This document shows, in pieces, positions 35,755 to 43,235 of a stretch of DNA of 64,000 nucleotides. The stretch lies in contig JAFEBO010000008.1 in NCBI GenBank assembly GCA_018242625.1, forward strand, positions 558,001-622,000, written 5' to 3'. Below the pieces are notes generated by a model that searched no databases, was not told where the DNA came from, and saw only the letters and a program-made list of their open reading frames with translations. The position numbers and the translations under genes are program-made. The first letter of the stretch is position 1; every line of letters starts with the position of its first letter. Source of the DNA: Planctomycetota bacterium. GTDB lineage: Bacteria; Planctomycetota; Phycisphaerae; Phycisphaerales; UBA1924.

Positions 35755-36540
35755 CTAGCGAACGGTCACGAGCGTTCCGATGGATTCGCCGCGGATTACC
35801 CGCGCGATATTGCCCGGACGGTTGAAGTCGAAAACAAGCACCGGGATCTCGTGTTCCTGGCACATCGCCAGCGCCGTCATGTCCATGATCTTGAGCTTTC
35901 GGGCGAGCGCATCTGCAAACGAAAGCGTATCGAAGCGCTTGGCGGTCGGATCCTTCTTGGGGTCGGCCGTGTAAACGCCGTCCACCTTGGTGGCCTTGAG
36001 AAGAATCTCGCACTCAAGCTCGGTCGCCCGAAGCGCGGCGCACGTGTCCGTCGTGAAGAACGGATTGCCCGTTCCAGCGGCGAGAATCACGACCCGGCCC
36101 TTCTCCATGTGCCGCAGAGCGCGCCCGCGGATGAACGGCTCCGCAACCGCCCGGATCTCGATCGCCGACATCACGCGGCATTCCCTGCCCAGATCCTTCA
36201 GCTTCTCCTTGAGCGCCAGGGCGTTGATCACCGTCCCCAGCATGCCCATATGGTCGGCCGTCGCCTGATGAATATGCCCCGCCTCGGCAAGCTGGGCTCC
36301 GCGGATGATGTTGCCCCCGCCGACCACGACCGCGATCTGAGAGCCCAGAGCCGCGGCATCCCGTATTTCGCTCGCGATCGATGCGAGCTCATCGGGATTG
36401 ATTCCGAATCCGCCCGGCTTGCAGAAGGACTCGCCGCTCAGCTTGAGCAACACACGCTTGTACTTTGGAGCGGGACCCGCCTGGGTACCCGACTTCTTGT
36501 TTGTGGACGGCATTTTGCGGGCAGCTTCCTTCAGGGGCAT
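35755..36540 (-). CDS. pyrH: UMP kinase
   Basis: 261 residues; phosphorylates UMP to UDP. Amino acid kinase fold: KRVLLKLSGESF, AVVVGGGNIIRG, DHMGMLGTVINALAL (UMP kinase-specific), VILAAGTGNPFFTTD and ATKVDGVYTADPKKDPTAKR. The first ATG has CGGAG 6 nt upstream; an ATG ten codons in is an alternative. The upstream region (36541-36799) is shared with the divergent VWA operon. Confidence 0.95.
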   Translation of the reverse strand: MPLKEAARKMPSTNKKSGTQAGPAPKYKRVLLKLSGESFCKPGGFGINPDELASIASEIRDAAALGSQIAVVVGGGNIIRGAQLAEAGHIHQATADHMGMLGTVINALALKEKLKDLGRECRVMSAIEIRAVAEPFIRGRALRHMEKGRVVILAAGTGNPFFTTDTCAALRATELECEILLKATKVDGVYTADPKKDPTAKRFDTLSFADALARKLKIMDMTALAMCQEHEIPVLVFDFNRPGNIARVIRGESIGTLVTVR

Positions 36541-36799
36541 CTGGGGCTCCGGGGGTCATTGGGGCGCTCATTGAAACCGACGCAAGCCTGCCCGTCAACT
36601 TCGGGCATGGCTTTCGACGGCGCTTGCACCGTCTTTTGGGCAATTTGGGAGAAGATTCTGCGTTGAAACCCTCAGAGAAGGCAACCGGAAGCCCCCGCGT
36701 CCGAAACGGGTAGCCGCGGCGGGCAGGGACGCAACATTTCGGCGCGCAGCCAAACAGCAGCAGGATTCCCTCCGGCAAGCTTCCCCCGGAGACGCGATA

Positions 36800-37792
36800 A
36801 TGAGTCCGATGCACCCGAAACAGGATTCATCGATGGGGGGATCCCCGGTCGCGGCAGTGCCGCCGCCCGAAGGGATGTCATCGCTGATCTTCCGGCTGGC
36901 CCGGCGGGCGCTGCTGGTCGGGCTCGTCCTTTCCATTCTGTTTCATCTGGTCGGCCTTGCAGTTTCTTCCCGCATCATGTACGGGTTGGGCGGCAAGCCC
37001 GGCCCCGTGGGAGAGCAGCCGGTTGGCCTGGCCCTCACACGCGGCCCCGAGCTGGGCGAACTGATGGCCAGTTCGATCGAAGTCGGCTTGCCATCATCGG
37101 GCGACTTGTCATCGGAGCAGAAGCGGTCGACATCCGATCAGCCTCTCGACGTGCCGCGCGATCCGACATTGTCCAACGCCGGCGGCCTGGAGGCATCCGG
37201 CGCCCTCTCGGGTGCGGGCAATGTTTCCGGCGGCGACTCGCTCGGCGAGGGCCTGGGCGCTGGTGGTGGAGGCGGAGGCGGAGCGTCGTTCTTCGGTGTT
37301 GAGGCCCAGGGCAGCCGCTTCGTCTTTGTCGTCGATATCTCCGGTTCCATGAGTGTGGGCGGAAAGATCGAGGCATTGCGGGCGCAGCTTTCCAAATCGA
37401 TCCAGAACCTCGTCGAAACGTCGTACTTTGCTGTCTTCGCGTTTTCCGACCTTTCAACCCCGCTCGGCAACGCCCGGGATTGGGTGCAGGCCCTGGAAGA
37501 AAGAAAGCGCTGGGCACGAAAACAGATCACGGCACTCACGCCGCAGGGAGGAACGCAGCCGCTGGACGCTTTCCGCTCCGCCCTCAAGCTCCGCCCCCGC
37601 CCGGACGCGATCTACTTCATGACCGATGGTGAGTTTGATCCGCTCGTCGCCGACGAAGTGGCCCGCATGAACACCAGCCGGATCCCAATTCACTGCATCG
37701 CGTTTACGACGCGGGATTCCGAAGCGCTGCTCAAGAAAATGGCGAATCAGTCACGTGGTTCGTATACCTACGTCCCGGGGGTGACCCCGTGA
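36800..37792 (+). CDS. membrane VWA protein with TonB-like SxxxH helix
   Basis: 330 residues, GGAG 8 nt before ATG. A single N-terminal helix (about 36-57) contains SILFH, S45-x3-H49, the same spacing as the Ser/His pair of the TonB helix that contacts ExbB/ExbD. A linker of about 110 residues ends in a glycine run. A C-terminal VWA domain has a full MIDAS (VDISGSMS about 177-184; QGGT; MTDGEFD). The TonB C-terminal domain is absent. It is the first gene of an operon with exbB and two exbD genes, overlapping the next gene by 4 nt. Inferred role: transducer of ExbBD-derived force to an unknown ligand bound by the VWA domain. Confidence 0.75.
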   Translation: MSPMHPKQDSSMGGSPVAAVPPPEGMSSLIFRLARRALLVGLVLSILFHLVGLAVSSRIMYGLGGKPGPVGEQPVGLALTRGPELGELMASSIEVGLPSSGDLSSEQKRSTSDQPLDVPRDPTLSNAGGLEASGALSGAGNVSGGDSLGEGLGAGGGGGGGASFFGVEAQGSRFVFVVDISGSMSVGGKIEALRAQLSKSIQNLVETSYFAVFAFSDLSTPLGNARDWVQALEERKRWARKQITALTPQGGTQPLDAFRSALKLRPRPDAIYFMTDGEFDPLVADEVARMNTSRIPIHCIAFTTRDSEALLKKMANQSRGSYTYVPGVTP

Positions 37793-38958
37793 GGATCTGG
37801 ATCGCCGTTTGCGTAACTTGCTTTGGTGCCCTGCGCGTTCGCGCCGAGGAATCTTTCGCTGTCCTGCGAAGCGGTGCCAAGGTACAGCTTTCTGGTCTGA
37901 GCCCCGCGGGAGCGTGCCTCGCCGCCGAGCAGGGGCGACCAGTCAAGTGCCTCTCGCTCTCGCAGCTCAAGTCCGTCGAAGGTCCGCTGTCCCAGGACTT
38001 CCGGCCACTTGCAGACCTTTCCCAGCGATTGTGGCGCGCGCAAAGCCGTCTGAAACGCCAGGACGCCCAGGGTGCCGAGCCCCTCCTGGAAGCGCTCTGG
38101 AAGGAGACCCAGGGCTGGACCGGGCCGACCAGGGCCGAGATCGCGGCCGGGTGGCTCGCCTGTCGCAACGCGCACGACCCGTCCGCTTCGGCCGTTGCAC
38201 CATGGGTGGAATGGCTCGACCACAGCGATTCGCTCGATGCTGAAAACGCGGCAAAGGTGCGGGATTCGATCCCCAATCTGGCCTCGGGCGATATCTGGAT
38301 TACAAACCTGCCCCCAATATGGCTTGACTCACCCTCCGTGCGTCAACTCGCGGAGACAGGTCTTGGGGCGAGCTCCAAGCGAACGGGCCACCCGAGCGGT
38401 GCTGATCTCCTGCAGATCTATGTCGCAGCGGCCCGGCGTGACTCGGGCATGAGTTCGGACCTGGATCCCGCCAAGCTGCTGCACGACCCCGGTTGGGCAA
38501 ACATCGCCGGCGAGCTGGTGCTTTCGGAATCCACCGATGCCACCGTGCGCTCCGAAGCGCGATCGCGCCTCATCGGCAGAATCAGTTCGACGACACCAGC
38601 CTGGATGCTTGCCTGGTGCAGGTTGGGACTCGGACGATCGCTGCTGATGGAAGACGATGCGGAGCAGCGACGCCTTGGAACGCTCTCGCTCCTCTGGGTC
38701 GCCTCGCGGCCCGATGCCGATCCCTGGCTTGCATCTCTTGCTTTGGGGGACGCCGCACGCGGCCTTGCCGCTCTTGGTGACTGGCAGGGCTGCCGCGCGG
38801 TGCTGGCAGATCTCGAGCAGCGATATGCGGAGTCGCCTGTTCTAGAGTCGATTGGATTTGCAACCGTCCGCCGGCAAGCTGCTCAGCACGCGCCCGTCCC
38901 ACCCATTTCTGTTTCCGGTCCCACTCCGGCCCCTGCGGCCGCGGAGAATGACAAGTGA
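37789..38958 (+). CDS. exported helical protein of the ExbBD-VWA operon, unknown
   Basis: 389 residues, GTG start overlapping the VWA gene by 4 nt. N-terminal signal peptide (IWIAVCVTCFGALRVRAEES), then mostly alpha-helical sequence with TPR-like pieces near the C-terminus (ALGDAARGLAALGDWQGCRAVLADLE) and a Pro/Ala-rich tail. Four cysteines lie in the mature part. I do not recognise a family. It lies between the VWA gene and exbB with coupled translation, so it is probably a periplasmic component of the same apparatus. Confidence 0.55.
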   Translation: MRIWIAVCVTCFGALRVRAEESFAVLRSGAKVQLSGLSPAGACLAAEQGRPVKCLSLSQLKSVEGPLSQDFRPLADLSQRLWRAQSRLKRQDAQGAEPLLEALWKETQGWTGPTRAEIAAGWLACRNAHDPSASAVAPWVEWLDHSDSLDAENAAKVRDSIPNLASGDIWITNLPPIWLDSPSVRQLAETGLGASSKRTGHPSGADLLQIYVAAARRDSGMSSDLDPAKLLHDPGWANIAGELVLSESTDATVRSEARSRLIGRISSTTPAWMLAWCRLGLGRSLLMEDDAEQRRLGTLSLLWVASRPDADPWLASLALGDAARGLAALGDWQGCRAVLADLEQRYAESPVLESIGFATVRRQAAQHAPVPPISVSGPTPAPAAAENDK

Positions 38959-39698
38959 TCAGACTGTTCGAAACGCTCCCCGTGGTGATTGGAGATACCG
39001 CCCCGGCAACGGCCGCCCATCGTTCCCTGCTGGAATACCTCCAGGCCGGCGGACTGATCGGATATCTGCTTCTCCTGCTCTCGGTTGTGGCGGTTGCGCT
39101 TGTGATCGCCCACCTCCTGAAAGTTCGTATTTCCGTCATGGCGCCAGTTCACGTCATCGCCGGCCTGGAAGAGCGATTGGAAAAAGGCGACACCGCAGCG
39201 GCGATCGACTTCTGCAGGTTGCCCGCGAATCGCTGCTTCCTCGCCAACACGATCGCCGGGGCCCTGGTCCGGTGCGGCCGATCCAGCTTCGGCCTGCTGG
39301 AACTGAGGACCGCTCTCGAAGAATCCGGTTCCAAAGAAGTCGAGCGCCTGGTGCGAACCACCGACGGCATAGCCATCATCGCCGCGATCGGCCCGATGCT
39401 TGGCCTGCTGGGCACAACCATCGGCATGATCGGCGCGTTCGCGACGATCGGCCAGCTGGAAGGCGCCGCCAGATCCAACGAGCTCTCTAATTTCATGTCG
39501 CTCGCCCTGGTCACAACGGCGGAAGGCCTTCTTGTCGCCATCCCTTGCACGGTCCTCTACACGATCCTGCGCAGAAGAGTCGAAAAACTCGCGATCGATG
39601 TGGGAGACATCGTCGAAAGCCTGGCCTCGCTGCTCTCCGCGCCCGCAGGGCGCAGCTCCCGCGGCCCAGCTCCGGCTCTGGAGCCGGCGTCGGTCTGA
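38955..39698 (+). CDS. MotA/TolQ/ExbB proton channel protein
   Basis: 247 residues, GTG start overlapping upstream by 4 nt. Three membrane helices: LIGYLLLLLSVVAVALVIAH, AIIAAIGPMLGLLGTTIGMI and LVTTAEGLLVAIPCTVLYTI. The GPMLGLLGTTIGMIGAF and SLALVTTAEGLLVAIP blocks are the MotA_ExbB signature. It forms the ring around ExbD helices that uses proton flow to move a partner protein. Two exbD genes follow directly. Confidence 0.88.
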   Translation: MIRLFETLPVVIGDTAPATAAHRSLLEYLQAGGLIGYLLLLLSVVAVALVIAHLLKVRISVMAPVHVIAGLEERLEKGDTAAAIDFCRLPANRCFLANTIAGALVRCGRSSFGLLELRTALEESGSKEVERLVRTTDGIAIIAAIGPMLGLLGTTIGMIGAFATIGQLEGAARSNELSNFMSLALVTTAEGLLVAIPCTVLYTILRRRVEKLAIDVGDIVESLASLLSAPAGRSSRGPAPALEPASV

Positions 39699-39707
39699 GG
39701 CAACCAC

Positions 39708-40169
39708 ATGCGATTCTCACGCAACAGACAGATGCCCGAGTGCGGATTCGACATCACGTCGATGATCGATGTGGTTCTGCTTCTGACAATTTTCTTCATG
39801 ATGTCCTCCCAGTTTCACCGCATCGCCCAGCGGAATCTGGACTTGCCAAAGCAGCCCGGCGACGCAAACAACGCCGGAGCGCCCGACGCCGAAGCCGCAG
39901 TCGTCATCGACATGGAAAAGGACGGACGACTGTCGGTGGGGGGACGCAGCTACGAACTCGAACGCCTCGCCCTGCTGGTCTCCGCCGATCGCGCCAGGAC
40001 CGAAAAGGCGGGGGGAATGCTCGAGGTGATTGTCCGTGCGGACCGCACGACGCCGGCCGATCGATTGTCTCTTCTCGCCGCCGCGCTCGGCGCTCAGGGC
40101 GTTGAGAGCTGGAGGCTGGCAACAACCGGCGACCGCGGCGCCTCTCCCGGCAAGGGTGTCACCAAATGA
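39708..40169 (+). CDS. ExbD/TolR-family protein 1
   Basis: 153 residues. Single helix with the essential protonatable aspartate: SMIDVVLLLTIFFMM (Asp21). A periplasmic domain of about 110 residues ends with the ExbD-type fold (MLEVIVRADRTTPADRLSLL). It starts 9 nt after exbB and overlaps the second exbD gene by 4 nt. Confidence 0.85.
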   Translation: MRFSRNRQMPECGFDITSMIDVVLLLTIFFMMSSQFHRIAQRNLDLPKQPGDANNAGAPDAEAAVVIDMEKDGRLSVGGRSYELERLALLVSADRARTEKAGGMLEVIVRADRTTPADRLSLLAAALGAQGVESWRLATTGDRGASPGKGVTK

Positions 40170-40585
40170 ACTTCCGCGCGCCCAAAGAGCGAGGAATCAC
40201 CGCGATCCCGCGATTGTCGCTCGTGGCCTTCATCGATATCGTGCTGTTCCTGCTGCTCTACCTGATGCTCGCCGGGTCGCTCGCTCCCTCCGAATCCCGC
40301 CTTTCGACCGGTCTCGAACAGCCCGCCTCCGCTTCCGCCAGCGTGCCCGAGCTTCCCCCCATCATGCTTCGCGTCGCACGCCCGGACGGCGCCCTGCGTT
40401 TCTCCATCGGCCAGAGGGCATTCGAATCAGAAAAGGCCCTTCTCGAGACGCTCTCGCAGTCTCCCCGCGGCGCCGGCGTCATCGTCAGCGCGGGCGACGG
40501 CGCAGTCGTTGGCGATGTGGCCGCGGCTCTTCAGGCGGCAAAGGACGCCGGATTCGTGCAGGTCAGCTATGCGGCAAACAGGTAA
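40166..40585 (+). CDS. ExbD/TolR-family protein 2
   Basis: 139 residues, a paralogue of the preceding protein: SLVAFIDIVLFLLLYLMLAG retains the helix aspartate (Asp24), and the periplasmic part ends GVIVSAGDGAVVGDVAAALQ. Tandem nonidentical ExbD proteins suggest a heterodimer inside the ExbB ring. It overlaps the next gene by 17 nt. Confidence 0.8.
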   Translation: MNFRAPKERGITAIPRLSLVAFIDIVLFLLLYLMLAGSLAPSESRLSTGLEQPASASASVPELPPIMLRVARPDGALRFSIGQRAFESEKALLETLSQSPRGAGVIVSAGDGAVVGDVAAALQAAKDAGFVQVSYAANR

Positions 40586-43235
40586 AGCCATCCTGCTCGC
40601 GATGGTCCTCGGAGCCGCTTGCCGGGGGGCGCCACCGGTCGATCGCGCACTGATCGACGACACGCTGGACGATTACCTGAAGCAGAAGTCGCTGCTCACC
40701 CTCCGCGTATTCGCATTGGAACGAAAGCTGGCGAACTCCCCCGAACGCGGCAAAGTTCTCTGGGATCTGGCGAGCACGTACGAACAACTGCTCGAGTCGT
40801 TGCCCCCCGATCAACGGGGTGCTCTTCGTGAGAAATGTCGCACACTTCTCAAAGACAATCCGCGTCCCGAGCTTGCAGCGCTCCGAATTAATCTTCTCAA
40901 GGCAGAATACCTCGCCGCGGAGCGCTCGGCAGAATTGACCCGGCTTCGCATGGGTTCCGACGACGCCGCGGGTGAAGTCATTCCGACACTCAAAAGGCTC
41001 GCTTCGGAGTTCGGCGAGATCGCAAACGCCGCCAATACCAAGGTCCGAAGTATCGAGCAGACCGATCTGGCAAGGATGGACCCCGAGTCCTCCGCGGCAA
41101 AGGAGTCCCGGGCCCAACTCCAGGAAGCACGCCGAAGCCGCTCGCTTGCGCACTACTACGCCGGCTGGAGCGACTGCTACCTGGCGCTCTTGACCGGAGA
41201 GAAGCCCTACGCGACCGACGCTCTCGTGCATTTCGGGACGCTCCTCAATGCTCAGGATCGCAAAGCGCCCACTCTCGACCGCTTGCCCCGCACGCTGCTC
41301 AACCACGAGCACGTCGCCCGGGCCTGCCTGGGCACCGCTGCTTCGTACGCAGTGCTCGGCAACGATGCGGAAGCGCTCCGCTGGCTCGATGAGTTGTCGA
41401 CGGCCGAGGGTGTCCCCGATGTTGTTCGAACGCAAGTTCTCTCGCGTCGCATATCCATCCTCGGCGCCAGCGCCCGCTGGAGCGAGCTTTCCTCCTGGGT
41501 GCAGCGGGCCCGTGCGCCGCAGGGCCGCCTCGCATCTCCGCTCGAGGTGGGAGACGCCGTGCTGCTCGCCGTGACGACCTTTGAAGGCGAGGACGGTCCG
41601 GCCGTGCGAGGCAAGGAACTACGCACGGAATTGGGCCGCGTTGCACTCGCAGATCTGATCACCCGATCGCAGGTTGACTCGGTTGTCGCGCTGGCGAGGC
41701 GCTATGGAACCGGCGCGCTCGCCTCCAGCGGTTTCATTGCTCAGTACGTGCGCGGGCTTCAGGCCTTCGACTCGGCGCGCGCCGATCAGCGACGCACCGG
41801 CCAGAAGGCAACCGAGCCGACCTCGGTCGCGGCGATCGGTGATAAATACAAGGACGCCGCGAATCTTTTCCTCGCCGCCGCCCGCGCCGAAGACGCCAAG
41901 GTCTATCCGAAGGACGCCTCCCGGGCGATCCTCAATGCCGGCATGTGCTTTTTCTTTGCCGGCGAGTTTGTTCCGGCCGCGGAGCAGTTCGCGAGACTGG
42001 CCGAAGACCGCAACGACGAAGCAGTCCGCAAGGATGGCATGTGGTACGAGGTGGTTGCGCTCGATCGTGCCGCGGCCGCCGGCCGCACCGACCTGGCCGA
42101 CCGACGGGAAGCGGCGGCGGCCCTGTTTGTCTCCGCCTATCCCCGGACAGAGGAAGCCGCCCGGCTTCTTCTGCGACGTGCCGGTGTCGGAAAGCTCACC
42201 GACGCCCAGGTCGTTGAAACTCTTCTTGCGGTGCCGGATTCGTCGCCTCTACGCCATGAAGCCCGCTTGCTGGCCGCCAATCTCCTTTTCAAGTTGCAGC
42301 GTGCCGCGAGCGCCGCGGACTTGGAAGCCGCCATCAGCCGATATCTCGCTGTGTCCGATCAGGTATTGCCGGTCGAGCGCGACATCGCCATCTCCGGTGA
42401 GAAGGACGTCCGCAAGGCAGCGGCCGAACGCTGCATCCAGCTCTGTCGACAGCAGCTCGAATGTGCACTCACTCTCAATCCGCCCGACCTCCAGCGCGCG
42501 GATCGCATTCTCGATGACCTGGACCGGATCTTTTCTTTGACGGGCGCATCGCCGTCTTCCATCGCGGACGAACTTGCCTTCCGCAGAGTTCAGATAGCTC
42601 TGGCGCGTTCAGATGACGCCGCGGCTGATCGGATTGTCGAGAGCCTGGCGGCGTCGCAGTCCGAATTTGCCAACGCCGCGCGCCAACTGCTGCTGCGTCG
42701 GACGGTCGAGCAATTGCGGGCCAGGCCGGGGGATCTTCAACTCGCCGCCCGCGTAGTGCGGCTGGGACGCCCAGTGCTCGAAGTTGTCGACAAGCAGTCA
42801 AATTTCGATCCGCGAACCAACGCTCTGCGCGATGAGGTCGCGGAAGCCGCGGCCACCTGCTTCCGCTCGTCGGGAGACGCCGGCATGCGGGACTACGCGA
42901 TCCAGATCGACCGCGGAATGCTGGATCGCGGCGGCAGGTTCACTTCGAGCCTCCGGCGTCTTGCAGAGCTTTCGGAGATGGCAGGCGACCAGAAGACGGC
43001 GATCTTGTGCTGGCGAACGCTCATCGCCGGTCTCCATCAGGAACAGCCCGGCTGGTTCGAGGCCAACTACAACGCGATCCGACTGCAATCCCTTACTGAT
43101 CGCGCCGGCGCGATCAACGCCATGAAATTGCTTGAACTTGCCCATCCGGAACTAGGTCCTCCCGCCTGGGCCGGAAAACTCAGGTCATTGCGCGATGAAC
43201 TCATACCGCCCTCCAAGCAGGGGGGCACGCCATGA
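40569..43235 (+). CDS. large exported helical-repeat protein, unknown
   Basis: 888 residues from ATG 40569. Signal peptide (AILLAMVLGAACRGAP, possibly a lipobox at AAC). The rest is continuous alpha-helical, Ala/Arg/Asp-rich sequence resembling TPR solenoids (ASRAILNAGMCFFFAGEFVP, AEQFARLAEDRNDEAVRKDG). No catalytic motif seen. It starts inside exbD2 and overlaps the next gene by 4 nt, so it is made with the ExbBD unit. A scaffold or load-bearing periplasmic protein is one possibility. Confidence 0.6.
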   Translation: MRQTGKAILLAMVLGAACRGAPPVDRALIDDTLDDYLKQKSLLTLRVFALERKLANSPERGKVLWDLASTYEQLLESLPPDQRGALREKCRTLLKDNPRPELAALRINLLKAEYLAAERSAELTRLRMGSDDAAGEVIPTLKRLASEFGEIANAANTKVRSIEQTDLARMDPESSAAKESRAQLQEARRSRSLAHYYAGWSDCYLALLTGEKPYATDALVHFGTLLNAQDRKAPTLDRLPRTLLNHEHVARACLGTAASYAVLGNDAEALRWLDELSTAEGVPDVVRTQVLSRRISILGASARWSELSSWVQRARAPQGRLASPLEVGDAVLLAVTTFEGEDGPAVRGKELRTELGRVALADLITRSQVDSVVALARRYGTGALASSGFIAQYVRGLQAFDSARADQRRTGQKATEPTSVAAIGDKYKDAANLFLAAARAEDAKVYPKDASRAILNAGMCFFFAGEFVPAAEQFARLAEDRNDEAVRKDGMWYEVVALDRAAAAGRTDLADRREAAAALFVSAYPRTEEAARLLLRRAGVGKLTDAQVVETLLAVPDSSPLRHEARLLAANLLFKLQRAASAADLEAAISRYLAVSDQVLPVERDIAISGEKDVRKAAAERCIQLCRQQLECALTLNPPDLQRADRILDDLDRIFSLTGASPSSIADELAFRRVQIALARSDDAAADRIVESLAASQSEFANAARQLLLRRTVEQLRARPGDLQLAARVVRLGRPVLEVVDKQSNFDPRTNALRDEVAEAAATCFRSSGDAGMRDYAIQIDRGMLDRGGRFTSSLRRLAELSEMAGDQKTAILCWRTLIAGLHQEQPGWFEANYNAIRLQSLTDRAGAINAMKLLELAHPELGPPAWAGKLRSLRDELIPPSKQGGTP

